From contig WQSD01000088.1 in the NCBI GenBank assembly GCA_009788105.1, forward strand, positions 1 through 6,135: a stretch of DNA of 6,135 bases, read 5' to 3'. This document shows, piece after piece, positions 1 to 4,712 of the stretch. Positions within the stretch are counted from its first letter, which is position 1; each line of letters begins with the position of its first letter. Source of the DNA: Oscillospiraceae bacterium (lineage in GTDB: Bacteria > Bacillota > Clostridia > Oscillospirales > CAG-272). Both the position numbers and the translations under genes were made by a program. The notes under the pieces were generated by a model that saw only the letters and a program-made list of their open reading frames with translations, did not search any database and was not told where the DNA came from.

Positions 1-1
1 C

Positions 2-352
2 CCAACCAAGGTTGACCGCTCTGCCGCCTATGCCGCCCGCTATATCGCCAAGAACATTGTTGCCGCCGAGCTTGCGGAGCGTTGCGAGGTACAGCTTGCC
101 TATGCTATCGGGGTTGCCCGCCCTGTGTCGGTGATGATTGACACTTTCGGCACAGGCAAGGTTAGCGAAGAGAAGATTTCTGCCGCTGTGAACAGCCTTG
201 TTGACCTGCGCCCTGCCGCAATTATCGAGAGGTTCGACCTACGCAAGCCCATCTACTACAACCTCGCCGCCTATGGCCACATGGGACGAGAGGAGCTTGG
301 GCTGAAGTTCGAGGAGCGGGACTTGGTACCTTTGTTGTTGAAAACTATTTAG
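2..352 (+). CDS. metK: S-adenosylmethionine synthetase, C-terminal part (5' truncated by window)
   Basis: MetK condenses ATP and methionine into S-adenosylmethionine, the cytoplasmic methyl donor. The 116 residues seen are the C-terminal end of the enzyme. They open with PTKVDRSAAYAARYIAKNIV, the conserved block that carries an active-site lysine (the K of TKVDRS). AYAIGVARPVSVMIDTFGTG follows, then DLRPAAIIERFDLRKPIY and AAYGHMGRE, all hallmark MetK segments in the usual order. The reading frame is open from base 2 and ends at TAG. The last dozen residues (GLKFEERDLVPLLLKTI) differ from the common PWEKTDKA-type tail but keep a normal length, so the end appears intact. A hairpin 20 bases downstream may terminate it. 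It converges with the orphan minus-strand gene. The family assignment is very safe; the N-terminal two thirds lies outside the window. Confidence 0.97.
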   Translation, partial: PTKVDRSAAYAARYIAKNIVAAELAERCEVQLAYAIGVARPVSVMIDTFGTGKVSEEKISAAVNSLVDLRPAAIIERFDLRKPIYYNLAAYGHMGREELGLKFEERDLVPLLLKTI

Positions 353-372
353 GTCAAAAGAAAGGTCCAGAC

Positions 373-401
373 CTTGGGCTTTCAGCCCAAGCAAACTTTT
401 T
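373..401 (+). terminator. Possible metK terminator hairpin
   Basis: CTTGGGCT (373-380) pairs perfectly with AGCCCAAG (384-391) around a three-base loop. A short CTTTTT run ends at about base 401, six bases beyond the stem. It lies 20 bases after the metK stop. The gap before the T-run makes it a weaker intrinsic terminator than usual. Confidence 0.5.
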
Positions 402-453
402 GTGACTATTATTGCTCTGATGAAAAAGAGGGAAACAGTTTTGCCTCTAACAC

Positions 454-482
454 AAAATCCCCCTTGTATAAGGGGGATTTTT
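454..482. terminator. Bidirectional terminator-like hairpin between convergent genes
   Basis: AAAATCCCCCTT (454-465) and AAGGGGGATTTT (470-481) are perfect reverse complements around a GTAT loop, giving a 12-bp stem. The GC core is flanked by A's on the left and T's on the right, so it can act as an intrinsic terminator on either strand. It lies between metK (plus) and the orphan gene (minus), where a shared terminator is expected. Confidence 0.7.
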
Positions 483-494
483 GATTGACAGCGA

Positions 495-656
495 GGTCAA
501 GGTCGTGGGACGCCGTCCCACACCCTGCCGCTTTTTGAAAAAAGCGGGCAAAAACTTTTTTCGCGAAAGCATGAAATGCTTTTGTACTAAAGTTTTTGAG
601 GTTCTTAGGAACTTTTTTCAAAAAGTTCCTAAGTGGGGTTTGGGGCAACGCCCCAA
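495..656 (+). repeat. Modular hairpin repeat, copy 1
   Basis: A non-coding block made of ordered modules. GGTCAAGGTC at 495-504 is followed by a GTGGGACG/CGTCCCAC hairpin (505-521). Hairpin A is CCGCTTTTT/AAAAAGCGG (528-547). Long-range stem B pairs CAAAAACTTT (549-558) with AAAGTTTTTG (589-598) and encloses a small AAAGCAT/ATGCTTT hairpin (566-582). Hairpin C is a palindrome with 14-bp arms (604-633). Hairpin D is TTGGGGC-AAC-GCCCCAA (640-656). The same order recurs at 3212-3464 and 4435-4576, and part of it in inverse orientation at 6036-6069. Reading frames through it on both strands are low-complexity by-products. It may also help terminate the minus-strand gene that ends at 697. Confidence 0.85.
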
Positions 657-696
657 GGTGTTTTTCCCAAGGTGTTTCAGAAGTTTTACTCAACGT

Positions 697-1317
697 CTAC
701 AGCATTTGCATAATCTCCCAATGCACCGCCATTACTTGCTGATGAGCCGTCGTTATAAACGCTCTATCCAATTGAACAGCCGCATGAATGCTTCTCATTT
801 CCTCTAACGCAGTGGTGAATTCTTGGTGCATTCGTGCCACTTCTGCCCCTACACCGCTACAAGTGTTACGGGCAACGTCCTGTGCCGCTTGCTCGGCTAT
901 ACGAGCCGACTCCTCAGCTGCTTTGGCAGAGGCAACGGCTTGGTTCATGCGGTCAAGCACTTGCTGCATTTCGTTTGGCGTAGGCGTAAAAAATGGGCTG
1001 ATAACATTCCCCGTAGGCAGCACTTTTGCAAAGCCCGGGATAGTAATCAACACTTGGTCCTCTTTTATCCCGGACAAAACATACTCATACACTCCCGCCT
1101 GTCGCATGATTTCCGGTGGTACGGTGACACAATCCGTGCTGTCAAGCAGAATGTGTATAGGTTCGCCATTTTGCACAAAAAAAGATATGCGGCGAAACAA
1201 ATCTTTCCATTGCTTGTTAAAATTAAATTTCAGCCGTAAGCCGTTGCTTTGCTCTGTACCAACGTCAACAGTAGCAGGAACAAGCACATGCTTTTTTACA
1301 TCAATATTCTTTTGCAT
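697..1317 (-). CDS. Orphan phage tail/baseplate-like protein (206 aa)
   Basis: The gene is well supported. On the minus strand a GAGG ribosome site (1326-1329) lies 8 bases before the ATG, and a TTGATA-N17-TATAAT promoter lies further upstream. Residues about 8-105 look beta-rich. The pattern KFNFNKQWKDL, HILLDSTDCVTVPPEIM, then EYVLSGIKEDQVLITIPGFAK recalls N-terminal domains of Firmicute phage tail or baseplate proteins ('...D...VPWEVL...G.Y G...G...IPT'). A PTPNEMQQVLDRMNQAV linker leads to an Ala/Glu/Gln-rich helical, probably coiled-coil stretch (about 115-185). There is no signal peptide or membrane segment. It stands alone, with no other phage genes in view. The phage link is from remembered family patterns, not a search; the function is unknown. 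A solitary prophage remnant or a domesticated structural protein are both possible. Confidence 0.85.
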   Translation of the reverse strand: MQKNIDVKKHVLVPATVDVGTEQSNGLRLKFNFNKQWKDLFRRISFFVQNGEPIHILLDSTDCVTVPPEIMRQAGVYEYVLSGIKEDQVLITIPGFAKVLPTGNVISPFFTPTPNEMQQVLDRMNQAVASAKAAEESARIAEQAAQDVARNTCSGVGAEVARMHQEFTTALEEMRSIHAAVQLDRAFITTAHQQVMAVHWEIMQML

Positions 1318-1356
1318 TTATTTTACCTCGGTAAATTTTTTTCTTCCCCTGTGGTG

Positions 1357-1385
1357 ATTATAAACTAAGAGCGGTGCAATATCAA
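1357..1385 (-). promoter_or_regulatory. Sigma-A-type promoter for the orphan minus-strand gene
   Basis: Read on the minus strand, TTGATA (plus 1380-1385) is followed after exactly 17 bases by TATAAT (plus 1357-1362). This is one mismatch from the sigma-A consensus with ideal spacing. Transcription would start near 1350, leaving a leader of about 33 bases with a good ribosome site. Confidence 0.8.
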
Positions 1386-1479
1386 TAGTAAAAGGTGTGA
1401 AAGTTTCCCCATAATTATTTTACTTTTTAATGTCAGCCACGGAAAGGCTTGTGTATAGCCAACTGGATTAAATTGGTTG

Positions 1480-1508
1480 TTGCGTATTTTGTATAAATGT
1501 GCTATAAT
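1480..1508 (+). promoter_or_regulatory. Extended -10 promoter upstream of spoVT
   Basis: TTGCGT (1480-1485), a 17-base spacer and TATAAT (1503-1508), preceded by TGC to make an extended TGnTATAAT. The predicted start near 1515 gives an approximately 147-base leader before spoVT. It is a vegetative-type promoter, although the Bacillus subtilis spoVT gene is known for forespore sigma-G control. Confidence 0.7.
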
Positions 1509-1661
1509 TTTATAGGCATTTTTAGTCACCTAAACATTTTTGCAGATATTTGTATTTTTTGTGAATAATTTGTTGCCAATTGAAGATAATAAGTCCTGTA
1601 AACAACCAGGCATTGTCTAAACGCCAATGTCTTATACAAACCGAAAGGATTACCACAACTT
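1509..1661 (+). other. AT-rich leader of spoVT
   Basis: This is the right part of the 344-base divergent spacer. It is AT-rich and has no credible reading frame. Only weak inverted pairs are visible (for example CCTG/CAGG near 1595-1612), and no recognisable riboswitch. The stretch 1386-1479, left of the promoter, likewise shows nothing beyond a four-base GGCT/AGCC inverted pair near 1446-1460. Confidence 0.4.
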
Positions 1662-2207
1662 ATGAAAGCAACAGGAATTGTAAGACGCATCGACGAGCTT
1701 GGTCGCGTAGTTATTCCAAAAGAAATTCGTCGCACTATGCGCATTCGCGAGGGCGACCCTCTTGAAATTTACACAGACCGCGAAGGTGAAGTAATTTTCA
1801 AAAAATATTCACCAATTGGAGAACTGGCTAATTTTGCAACACTTTATGCTGACTCTCTAAGCAAGACTTGCGACATGATGGTTATCGTTTGTGACCGTGA
1901 TGCAGTTATTGCCGTGGGCGGACTGCCCGAAAAAGATTATCTTGACAAGCGTATTTCTTCGCAAGCCGAAGAAGCCATGGTTGGGCGCAAACTTTTCACC
2001 TATCGCCCAGATGCCAATTTTGAAATGACCGCCGAGGTAACAGGATACTTTGTGTCCTGCTTAATGCCTATTGTTGTAAACGGCGATATTCACGGATGCG
2101 TTGCAAGCGTTTTCCCTGCTGCTGAAAAAGGATCTCGTTCGGTTTCAGAAACCGAGTCGAAGCTGATTCAAACTGCGGCTTCTTTTCTTGGCACCCAATT
2201 AGACTAA
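1662..2207 (+). CDS. spoVT: Stage V sporulation protein T, AbrB-family regulator
   Basis: SpoVT is a DNA-binding regulator active late in sporulation, in the forespore, where in Bacillus it tunes sigma-G-dependent genes. The 181 residues match the family length of about 178. Residues 1-52 form the swapped-hairpin AbrB/MazE-like domain: MKATGIVRRIDELGRVVIPK, then EIRRTMRIREGDPLEIY, with the basic residues R8, R9, R15, R23, R24 and R27 expected to contact DNA. Residues about 56-178 are the GAF-like domain, including CDRDAVIAVGG and a GCVASVFP strand. The ATG follows an AAAGGA (1644-1649) with a rather long 12-base spacer; the protein starts exactly where the family does. It is monocistronic by layout, with its own promoter upstream and a terminator hairpin before parA. 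Confidence 0.96.
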   Translation: MKATGIVRRIDELGRVVIPKEIRRTMRIREGDPLEIYTDREGEVIFKKYSPIGELANFATLYADSLSKTCDMMVIVCDRDAVIAVGGLPEKDYLDKRISSQAEEAMVGRKLFTYRPDANFEMTAEVTGYFVSCLMPIVVNGDIHGCVASVFPAAEKGSRSVSETESKLIQTAASFLGTQLD

Positions 2208-2246
2208 CGCGCCCACTTTAGTCTTTAGTTTTTTCTCCTTCCTTTG

Positions 2247-2283
2247 ACCGCCACCTATTGTTGCATAGGTGGTGGTTGTTTTT
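2247..2283 (+). terminator. spoVT intrinsic terminator
   Basis: CCACCTAT (2251-2258) pairs with ATAGGTGG (2265-2272) around TGTTGC. The stem extends outward through ACCG/TGGT with one G-T pair to about 12 bp, and is followed by TGTTTTT. It lies 40 bases after the spoVT stop and separates it from the parA promoter region. Confidence 0.85.
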
Positions 2284-2293
2284 CGTTCCACAA

Positions 2294-2309
2294 TGTTCCA
2301 CGTGGAACA
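2294..2309. promoter_or_regulatory. parS: parS site 1 (ParB-binding palindrome)
   Basis: TGTTCCACGTGGAACA is a perfect 16-bp palindrome. It matches the widely conserved chromosomal parS motif (TGTTTCACGTGAAACA), in the CC/GG variant known from other bacteria. CACAA precedes it, and an extra half-site GTTCCAC lies at 2285-2291. ParB encoded at 3507-4397 is the expected ligand. Confidence 0.96.
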
Positions 2310-2331
2310 GTCAGGTTTTGTCTTTCTTGAT

Positions 2332-2347
2332 TGTTCCACGTGGAACA
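2332..2347. promoter_or_regulatory. parS: parS site 2 (ParB-binding palindrome)
   Basis: An identical 16-bp copy of TGTTCCACGTGGAACA, 38 bp centre to centre from site 1. It is followed by TTGTG, the mirror image of the CACAA flank of site 1, so the two sites and flanks form a larger inverted repeat. It lies 33 bases upstream of the parA -35 box, so bound or sliding ParB could affect that promoter. Confidence 0.96.
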
Positions 2348-2380
2348 TTGTGTGAAATCGTAGAAAATGTCGAAATGCGG

Positions 2381-2410
2381 TTGACAAGGTCGGGCAATGT
2401 GTGGTATAAT
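2381..2410 (+). promoter_or_regulatory. parA promoter (sigma-A type, extended -10)
   Basis: A perfect TTGACA (2381-2386), an 18-base spacer and a perfect TATAAT (2405-2410), with TGG in front giving an extended -10. The leader to the parA ATG is about 30 bases and contains a GAGGA ribosome site. This is the strongest promoter in the window. Confidence 0.9.
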
Positions 2411-2446
2411 AAAGTCCAAGAAAAACCCAAGAGGACAGAATAAATC

Positions 2447-3211
2447 ATGGCAAAAATCATATCATTCGCAAATCAAAAGGGCGGCATAGGCAAAACCACG
2501 TCCGCAATAAACATCGCCGCAAGCGTTGCAAAAAAAGGGCACAAGGTGCTGCTTTGCGACTGCGACCCCCAGGGGAATACCACAAGCGGAGTTGGCATAA
2601 ATAAAAAGGGGCTGCACACCAGCACCTATGACCTGCTGTTGGGCAGATGCGACTTGACTTCTGTGGCGGTTAAGACCACTTTCGAGAACCTGTGGATTCT
2701 TCCCGCCAACATCAACCTTGCAGGGGCAGAGTTTGAGCTTGTTTCGCTTGAGGATCGTGCATTTCGCTTGAAGAATGCCCTTGAGGCCATTCGTTCTTTT
2801 TTTGATTATATCTTTATTGACTGTCCGCCGTCCCTGGGAGTTCTGACCTTGAACGCCCTTGCCGCTTCGGACGGAGTTGTCATTCCCATGCAATGTGAAT
2901 ATTTCGCCCTTGAGGGTTTGACTCAACTAATGAACACCATTAAGCGGACACGGGAGCTTTACAACAAAAATCTTGACATTACCGGCATAGTCATCACCAT
3001 GTACAACGGCAAGTTGAACTTGACTGACCAAGTCATGTCCGAGTTGAAGAAATATTACGCCGATAAAATCTTCGCTTCCCCTGTTCCGCGGGGAGTGCGG
3101 CTGTCCGAGGCCCCCAGTTACGGAATGCCTATCTCCTACTACGACCACAACTCTAAGGGTAGCGTGGCTTACGACGAAATCGCCGCTGAACTGATTGAGC
3201 GAGTGGGGTAG
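2447..3211 (+). CDS. parA: Chromosome-partitioning ATPase ParA/Soj
   Basis: ParA/Soj is a deviant Walker ATPase. It dimerises with ATP, binds nucleoid DNA non-specifically and is turned over by ParB, which drives origin segregation and, in Bacillus, influences DnaA. The 254 residues carry the deviant Walker A KGGIGKTT (11-18, with K11 and K16), Walker A' CDCDPQGN (37-44, catalytic D40) and Walker B FIDCPPS (123-129, D125). VPRGVRLSEAPSYGMPI (213-229) contains R218, a position known to contact DNA in Soj. The other known DNA-contact position, R189 in Bacillus Soj, appears to be K189 here (MYNGKLNL). There is no N-terminal helix-turn-helix, so this is the small chromosomal type. GAGGA (2431-2435) lies 11 bases before the ATG. 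It is preceded by two parS sites and followed, after a repeat-filled spacer, by parB. Confidence 0.97.
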   Translation: MAKIISFANQKGGIGKTTSAINIAASVAKKGHKVLLCDCDPQGNTTSGVGINKKGLHTSTYDLLLGRCDLTSVAVKTTFENLWILPANINLAGAEFELVSLEDRAFRLKNALEAIRSFFDYIFIDCPPSLGVLTLNALAASDGVVIPMQCEYFALEGLTQLMNTIKRTRELYNKNLDITGIVITMYNGKLNLTDQVMSELKKYYADKIFASPVPRGVRLSEAPSYGMPISYYDHNSKGSVAYDEIAAELIERVG

Positions 3212-3247
3212 GGTCAAAGGAAAGGTCAAAAGCAAGGTCAAGGACGA
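3212..3247 (+). repeat. Three tandem 12-bp GGTCAA units after parA
   Basis: GGTCAAAGGAAA, GGTCAAAAGCAA and GGTCAAGGACGA lie head to tail at 3212, 3224 and 3236, starting directly after the parA TAG. Related tandems occur just after the metK stop (352-367, also a 12-bp period), at 495-504, and after parB (4435-4460, a 13-bp period). They form the left edge of the modular hairpin repeat. Confidence 0.8.
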
Positions 3248-3378
3248 CAGAAACTTGCCCGCTCACGCACTTCGGCAACCTGCCTTTTGGCATAGCCAGT
3301 CATGCCGTTGCCTTCGGCGCTCACAAGGGCTTTGAAAAAAGTTTCCGCCACCTTCAAAAACTTTATTGCGGTTTGCAT
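3238..3378 (-). pseudogene. Possible tiny ORF or gene-tail remnant inside the repeat
   Basis: Minus-strand reading from an ATG at 3378 gives 46 residues ending TGYAKRQVAEVRERASFCRP. Its stretch from SAEGNG to VRERAS aligns without gaps to the tail read on the minus strand at 6060-6135 (AAEQAQ to VRERAS), about 10 identities in 23. That could mean a decayed 3' gene fragment. It could equally be the chance reading of a shared structured insert, since half the frame is low-complexity repeat DNA. The ribosome site is poor (AGAGCGA). I do not regard it as an expressed gene. Confidence 0.2.
3257..3330. repeat. 74-bp insert at the apex of hairpin A
   Basis: Compared with the uninterrupted hairpin A at 4462-4483, this copy has 74 extra bases between GAAACTT and TTTGAAAAAAGTTTC. 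The insert begins GCCC and ends GGGC, and contains nested inverted repeats GGCAAC/GTTGCC (3274-3279 with 3307-3312) and GGCAT/ATGCC (3289-3293 with 3302-3306). Its first 15 bases recur at 6070-6084, also directly after an AACTT hairpin arm. Confidence 0.6.
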
Positions 3379-3506
3379 TCGCTCTAATTGCCATCACAAA
3401 AATATCAAAAGTTTTTGTTCCAACTTTTTTCAAAAAGTTGGTCGGGTGTGGGCGGACAGCCCACGATCTTCATTAAAAACTTTAATTAAAAAATCAAGGA
3501 AAACAA

Positions 3507-4397
3507 ATGTCAACACAACGCAAAAACGCACTTGGGCGAGGATTGGACTCTATCTTCGCCGACAACAGCGGCACAGCTGATGCCGGACGGTTGATGGTTC
3601 GCCTGTCCGACATCCAACCTCGTGCCGACCAACCACGAAAAGTATTCGACCAAGAAGCACTCTCCCAATTAGCAGAGTCAATCGCCGCGCAGGGGCTGAT
3701 TCAGCCGGTAATCGTGCGAGAGGCGCAGGGCGGATTTTACGAAATCATCGCAGGGGAGCGGAGGTGGCGCGCCAGCAAGATGGCGGGGCTGTCCGAAATC
3801 CCTGTGGTTGTCCTCACCGCCGACGACCGCAAGAGTGCAGAGATGGCGCTGGTAGAAAACATTCAGCGTCAGGACCTGAACCCCATTGAGGAGGCGGGAG
3901 CGTACCGCGCCTTAATGGAAGAGTACTCCCTTACCCAGGAGCAACTATCTGCCCAGGTGGGGAAAAGCCGTAGTGCGGTGGCGAACTCTCTCCGCTTGCT
4001 TGACCTGCCGGACGACACCCTTGCTTTGGTAGGCGGCGGGCGGCTGTCCTCCGGTCACGCAAAGGTGCTGCTTTCCCTTGCCGACCGAGAAATGATACAT
4101 ATCCTTGCCCACAAAACAATCGACAGCGGGCTGTCTGTTCGTGAATTAGAGGGGCTTGTTCGCCAAGCTAACCGAGATTTTAGCAAAAGAGACGAAGACG
4201 GCGACGGCGAGGAATCCGCCCCCCCAATTGCTGTAGACTACAACGCCGAGCTTGAAAGTGCGCTTACTGAAAAGCTGGGGCGGCGTGTTTGCATTAAAAA
4301 AAGCGGCACGTCACGGAAGCTGGAGCTTTATTTTTCTGACGACCGTGACCTTGAGCAAATAATTTCCGCTCTTTGTGGCGAGAATATACTTGATTAA
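3507..4397 (+). CDS. parB: Chromosome-partitioning protein ParB/Spo0J
   Basis: ParB is a CTP-dependent DNA clamp that loads at parS, slides into flanking DNA, recruits SMC and activates ParA. The 296 residues contain the N-terminal ALGRGLDSIF (8-17), the ParA-stimulating segment. The CTP-binding ParB/Srx domain (about 30-125) has QPRADQPRK (37-45), GERRWRA (83-89) and ENIQRQDLNP (117-126). The helix-turn-helix (about 142-163, LTQEQLSAQVGKSRSAVANS) reads parS; its KSR and the downstream SSGHA match ParB rather than the Noc branch. An acidic linker (226-237) leads to the C-terminal dimerisation domain (about 245-296). AAGGA (3496-3500) lies six bases before the ATG. Two matching parS sites upstream of parA support the ParB rather than Noc assignment. 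Confidence 0.97.
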   Translation: MSTQRKNALGRGLDSIFADNSGTADAGRLMVRLSDIQPRADQPRKVFDQEALSQLAESIAAQGLIQPVIVREAQGGFYEIIAGERRWRASKMAGLSEIPVVVLTADDRKSAEMALVENIQRQDLNPIEEAGAYRALMEEYSLTQEQLSAQVGKSRSAVANSLRLLDLPDDTLALVGGGRLSSGHAKVLLSLADREMIHILAHKTIDSGLSVRELEGLVRQANRDFSKRDEDGDGEESAPPIAVDYNAELESALTEKLGRRVCIKKSGTSRKLELYFSDDRDLEQIISALCGENILD

Positions 4398-4404
4398 GGC
4401 AATG

Positions 4405-4428
4405 GACAATTGACAATTGTCAATTGTC
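4405..4428. repeat. Perfect 24-bp palindrome after parB
   Basis: Bases 4405-4428 are exactly self-complementary, centred between 4416 and 4417. They are built from CAATTG cores spaced by GA or TC (GACAATTGACAA and its mirror). It begins 8 bases after the parB stop. With no loop and no T-run it is not a classic terminator, though the transcript could still fold. It could also be a symmetrical protein-binding site. Confidence 0.75.
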
Positions 4429-4434
4429 AATTAA

Positions 4435-4576
4435 GGTCAAGGACACAGGTCAAGGACATCAGAAACTTTTTGAAAAAAGTTTCCGACACCTTCAAAAACT
4501 TTGGTAAAAACCATGAAATACTTTTGTACCAAAGTTTTTGGGGTTCTTAGCAGTGGGGTTTGGGGCAACGCCCCAA
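4435..4576 (+). repeat. Modular hairpin repeat, copy 3, lacking hairpin C
   Basis: It opens with two 13-bp GGTCAAGGACA tandem units (4435-4460). Hairpin A is GAAACTTTTT-GA-AAAAAGTTTC (4462-4483). Stem B is 14 bp, pairing 4493-4506 with 4527-4540 (CAAAAACTTTGGTA/TACCAAAGTTTTTG). Hairpin D (TTGGGGC-AAC-GCCCCAA, 4560-4576) is identical to copy 1. Positions 4512-4550 match 570-608 at 36 of 39 bases, and 4553-4576 match 633-656 exactly. The 24 bases that complete hairpin C in copy 1 (609-632) are replaced by CA. Confidence 0.85.
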
Positions 4577-4590
4577 AACAAAAAAGACTT

Positions 4591-4608
4591 GATTTGCGTT
4601 AGCAAATC
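4591..4608. repeat. Hairpin GATTTGC/GCAAATC
   Basis: GATTTGC (4591-4597) and GCAAATC (4602-4608) pair around GTTA. There is no immediate T-run on the plus strand; on the minus strand it is followed by AAGTCTTTTTTG. Its role is unclear; it could be the last structural element after parB. Confidence 0.4.
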
Positions 4609-4616
4609 TACATCAA

Positions 4617-4644
4617 TTCTTCATTTTTAATTCTTCATTCTTAA
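4617..4644 (+). repeat. AT-rich 14-bp tandem repeat
   Basis: TTCTTCATTTTTAA (4617-4630) is followed directly by TTCTTCATTCTTAA (4631-4644), with one mismatch, then by a degenerate TTTTCTTTAA. It is a simple-sequence-like tandem just upstream of serS. Confidence 0.6.
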
Positions 4645-4687
4645 TTTTCTTTAACCCCCCATTCATTCCCACGCAACAACCCTACAT

Positions 4688-4693
4688 TATAAT
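4688..4693 (+). promoter_or_regulatory. Possible -10 box upstream of serS
   Basis: TATAAT at 4688-4693 is a perfect -10 match, but bases near 4664-4670 give no good -35. A start at about 4700 would leave only 13 bases of leader, beginning on the ribosome site itself. It may be a chance match in AT-rich DNA; serS could instead be read from further upstream. Confidence 0.25.
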
Positions 4694-4712
4694 TATACTG
4701 GAGATAACTATT

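Larger units (their letters stand above)
3212..3464 (+). repeat. Modular hairpin repeat, copy 2, filling the parA-parB spacer
   Basis: Same module order as the copy at 4435-4576. It has the GGTCAA tandem, then hairpin A with arms GAAACTT (3250-3256) and TTTGAAAAAAGTTTC (3331-3345) split by a 74-base insert. Stem B is CAAAAACTTT (3355-3364) with AAAGTTTTTG (3408-3417). Hairpin C is CCAACTTTTT/AAAAAGTTGG (3420-3441), and hairpin D is GTGGGC-GGACA-GCCCAC (3448-3464). It covers most of the 295 bases between two genes that are usually adjacent or overlapping. I see no convincing separate promoter for parB in the remainder. Confidence 0.85.

Noticed and set aside
350..481. Read-through of TAG after metK (43 further codons) or parA, suggesting stop-codon reassignment
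   Set aside because: MetK and ParA already end at family-typical lengths, the downstream codons are repeat sequence, and TAG ends most genes here in a normal way.
409..693. Minus-strand 94-codon frame across the metK-side spacer
   Set aside because: It is translated from hairpin repeat copy 1 and the terminator hairpin, so it is rich in K/F low-complexity runs. No ribosome site was evident.
481..1357. Plus-strand frames of 108, 189 and 138 codons
   Set aside because: The two longer ones lie almost wholly opposite the well-supported minus-strand gene, and the 108-codon one starts inside the repeat. Their composition (Cys, Ser, His rich) is typical of antisense shadows.
1516..1541. Possible sigma-G promoter for spoVT (GCATT, 14 bases, CATTTTT)
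   Set aside because: The -10 match is incomplete and the spacing is short; the nearby sigma-A-like promoter is much stronger.
3302..3580. Plus-strand 92-codon frame running into parB
   Set aside because: It is formed from repeat DNA and overlaps the true parB start in another frame. The parB start has a good ribosome site and the family N-terminus.
495..4576. CRISPR array or insertion sequence
   Set aside because: The repeats are far apart, variable in length and hairpin-based, with no regular spacers, and no transposase or cas gene is present.
4398..4712. T-box riboswitch upstream of serS
   Set aside because: No AGGGTGGNACCGCG-like T-box sequence or specifier stem is visible; the spacer is made of repeats and simple-sequence DNA.
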